A stretch of DNA of 64,000 bases from Glandiceps talaboti. Its lineage: Eukaryota; Hemichordata; Enteropneusta; Spengelidae. A program made the position numbers and the translations under genes. Positions 61,831 through 64,000 of this stretch are shown here, piece by piece. The notes beneath the pieces are model-generated. The model worked only from the letters and a program-made list of their open reading frames with translations. It was not told where the DNA came from and made no database searches. Position 1 is the stretch's first letter, and each line of letters begins with the position of its first letter. Where the stretch lies: contig NC_135557.1 in NCBI RefSeq assembly GCF_964340395.1, forward strand, positions 20,229,725 to 20,293,724, written 5' to 3'.

Positions 61831-62520
61831 CCTTTAAGAAACAGAGATAGAAAGAAAAACAAGTTTGAAATTACTTTTAAGTTTTCTCAAGAATCTTGAG
61901 TTACGTCTCTATTGCACTGACTATAGTTTAGATCGCACTGAGTTACAACCACCCCACCCCCACCCCCTTTCAGTTCAGTTGATTATGTTTGATCTTTTTA
62001 TAGCTCTTTTATGTTGAAGGGGAAACAAGCATAATAGATTTGACCATTGAAGTTCTAGACAACCATACTTTAATATCAACAATTAACTTCACATATTGAC
62101 GTGATGCCGTTTTCAAATGAAAACACTGCTACGATTGTATCTACCGTTTTTACGGAGACGACAAAAAAACGCACGTGACAGGACACTAATGAAACCCTGC
62201 CGAAAGTGGATCATTTTGAAAAAAAACAAAACGATTCAATTATTTTTCATTCGAAAACTCAGTTCGTAGGCGAAAAGGGTGTCGTGTAAATGACCGAAAT
62301 CGCAACAAATTCAAAAACGTACAAATTCGACGTCAGGAATGATCCCATTGATGACTTGAATATTTTTTTCTTTAACAAAAGTGTTCTTTTGTGTGAAATA
62401 GTGACATGAATGAATCATTCAAGTTGTGAACAGTCTGGTGAACACTAAGGTCTAAGCCTTGGGAGACTATTAGTAATTAACTGGGATTTTTTTGAAAGGG
62501 GATATTTTCCTTCACAAAAG
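61831..62520. other. Non-coding, CpG-containing stretch
   Basis: No gene seen. From about 62100 to 62340 CpG is dense and GTGTAAATGACCG and AACG words recur, suggesting part of the same mobile sequence that forms the dimer at 62521-62840. Confidence 0.5.
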
Positions 62521-62840
62521 TGAAAATGAATAACAAACTAAAAATCTCTCGCGGGACTGGTGTCAGTGCAGGTATTTCCGTGTAAACAGAGAAAAATGAT
62601 TGTCAGTCGGTTTATTATATCGTTTAAACACATAAAAACACATTAAAACGAATATGATATTGTTGATTTTTAACATTTTCTGAAAATGAGTAACAAACAC
62701 AGAAATTCCTCGAGGAATAAGTCAGCCTAAGTGTTTCCATGTAAACGGTGAAAAACGATTGTCTGTCCATTTTATCGTTTTATGTTGGTTTATTATATCG
62801 TGTAAACACATTAAAACGTATATGTTATTGATTTTTAACG
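62521..62840 (+). repeat. 160-bp direct dimer
   Basis: Units begin TGAAAATGA(A/G)TAACAAAC at 62521 and 62681. They share TTTCC(G/A)TGTAAAC, TGGTTTATTATATCGT-like, ACACATTAAAACG and TTGATTTTTAAC blocks in order. The divergence is about 15-20 percent by eye. It is probably the internal or subterminal part of a transposon. Confidence 0.85.
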
Positions 62841-63009
62841 TCTTTAGTCAGCAATATTTGACTGACAGGTATTATATCCATTAATTATACAATGTTACAA
62901 AGTTTAATGAAAAAAATAGATTTTTCCGACATGTTGCATCCTGTACCGGTGAGTGCCCTGCTGAACCTTTCACTGAGCCATCGATTGCATGATTTTAAGT
63001 CGAGATTAA

Positions 63010-63200
63010 ATTTCACATTTTACATTCACACAGTGTTTTGTCATTCACGATTCACACGCGTTTAATTTCTAAGCATTCACCATTCATGTTCGAAAATAAC
63101 GATCATTCACCAATAATGCAATATTCACCAATTCACCATTCACGCATTTAACAAAGATACGTTCACCATTCATGTGTTCAAATATGAACGATTCACCATT
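63010..63200 (+). repeat. Degenerate TTCACCATTCA tandem repeat
   Basis: The word ATTCACCATTCA and variants (ATTCACGATTCACA, AATTCACCATTCACGC) recur about ten times, in two larger blocks of about 75 bp containing CGTTTAAT...TTCACCATTCATG. Single copies are seen at 61598 and 61631 inside the coding relic. Confidence 0.8.
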
Positions 63201-63245
63201 CAGACACGTTTATGGTATACACTCCCCCGATTGCGTCAAGGTTTC

Positions 63246-63470
63246 TCAACGAGCTTCAGTTGTACATTTATGACGATCAGTACTTTTTTTAGTTGTCCAG
63301 AAAATTCTGTCTTCTGCTTGTACTTGTACTTTCACTGTAACATCTATTGGGGTGTTCGGTGTAATGGCAAATGTCTGCTTCGGATATCCTCGTTTGCAAA
63401 GAACGGGATCTTCATTTCCCTTGAGCAGAATCATTACGATTGACCTAAATTGTCCCAGATTTATACGCAA
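63246..63470 (-). pseudogene. Possible coding fragment, minus strand, unrecognised
   Basis: An open frame on the minus strand (with an in-frame ATG at about 63434) encodes protein-like sequence including MILLKGNEDPVLCKRGYPKQ and TPIDVTVKVQVQAEDRIFWT, with an alternating valine pattern typical of a beta strand. It ends at a stop near 63246. No convincing acceptor or donor was found. The + strand frame over the same bases has more cysteine and phenylalanine and looks less real. It may be a gene relic or part of an exon of a gene lying to the left on the minus strand. Confidence 0.3.
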
Positions 63471-63666
63471 TTTTTATGTTCACCACTGCAATAACTGACG
63501 CACAGGACACGCTTTATTACTAATATTAGAAGTAAAGCCCGCGCAGATCTTTAGAAAACTCGAACCGGAAGAGACGATAATAGAAAAGTAGGCGCAGCGA
63601 ATTAGCCGTTATCCACCTTAACAGAGAGCATGTCATAAAAATCTTGTTGTACATCTAGCTATATTT

Positions 63667-63790
63667 CTGTCATTTACATAATTAGATATATTTGGCTATT
63701 AGTATTACTATGTCATTTGCATAATTAGAGATTTTGGGCTATTAGTATTACTATGTCATTTGCATAATTAGAGATTTTGGGCTATTAGGC
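63667..63790 (+). repeat. 43-bp tandem repeat carrying POU/homeodomain-like sites
   Basis: TGTCATTTGCATAATTAGAG and GGGCTATTAGTATTACTA words repeat at 63668, 63711 and 63754 with a 43-bp period. The first unit is diverged (CATTTACATAATTAGATA). Each unit carries ATTTGCAT (an octamer half) fused to a TAATTA homeodomain core. Confidence 0.92.
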
Positions 63791-64000
63791 TATATCCTAA
63801 CGGAACATGGCAGTTCGAACTTTACAAAATACGATATACTTCTAATATGAACGACACAAAGACACTGCTGCACAGTATTAGCTCATTATCAATCTCCCCG
63901 AATGATTTGTCATTACTGACTGAATAGCAACATGTAATGTCGTGTTCTAGAATGTAGTGCGTTCGAGAACTGGCCATTCCTGAATTCATAGTGTTCTCTT

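Overview
This looks like AT-rich nuclear DNA from a marine invertebrate animal. The evidence is widely spaced exons with GT-AG introns, many microsatellites and minisatellites, short inverted-repeat transposons, a truncated non-LTR retrotransposon, and very frequent TACATGTA/ACATGTA words. The gene content (an immunoglobulin-superfamily receptor) and CTCF-like motifs point to a bilaterian. I cannot fix the phylum; an invertebrate deuterostome or a lophotrochozoan would both fit. No bacterial, viral or organellar genes were seen.

The one well-supported gene is on the + strand between about 28.3 and 43.5 kb. It encodes a type-I membrane protein: a possible signal peptide (28265-28328), a V-like Ig domain split over two exons (28491-28693, 29355-29472), a long C2-like Ig domain (30337-30786), two Thr/Ser/Pro-rich stalk exons (33082-33162, 36862-36936), and a transmembrane exon with a short basic tail (43320-43481). 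All splice phases agree: every boundary between modules is phase 1, and only the intron inside the V domain is phase 0. The ectodomain has no N-glycosylation sequon. Two phase-compatible stretches after the second stalk exon (36937-37127 and 37809-38173) each encode another hydrophobic segment and a stop, so alternative membrane anchors are possible. Several short candidate terminal exons lie downstream (49591, 51980, 54085).

Region by region. 1-28 kb is mostly non-coding and full of repeats. It holds a possible minus-strand terminal exon (1421-1646), a 738-bp inverted-repeat transposon (3894-4631), a LINE 3' end (9328-9620, minus), a 46/47-bp tandem array (12348-12955), fold-backs (14.2-14.6, 16.04-16.2 kb), a 371-bp MITE-like element (17459-17829) and microsatellites, including about 87 CT units. 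28-43.5 kb is the Ig gene, with a 313-bp near-perfect palindrome in one intron. 43.5-58 kb is low in genes, with minisatellites and weak exon candidates. 58-64 kb is richer in CpG and holds a perfect fold-back (58681-58859), a decayed coding relic (61400-61830), a 160-bp dimer, and a tandem array of POU/homeodomain-like sites at the right end.

Most short open frames in the window are explained by low-complexity repeats or AT-rich chance and are not annotated as genes.
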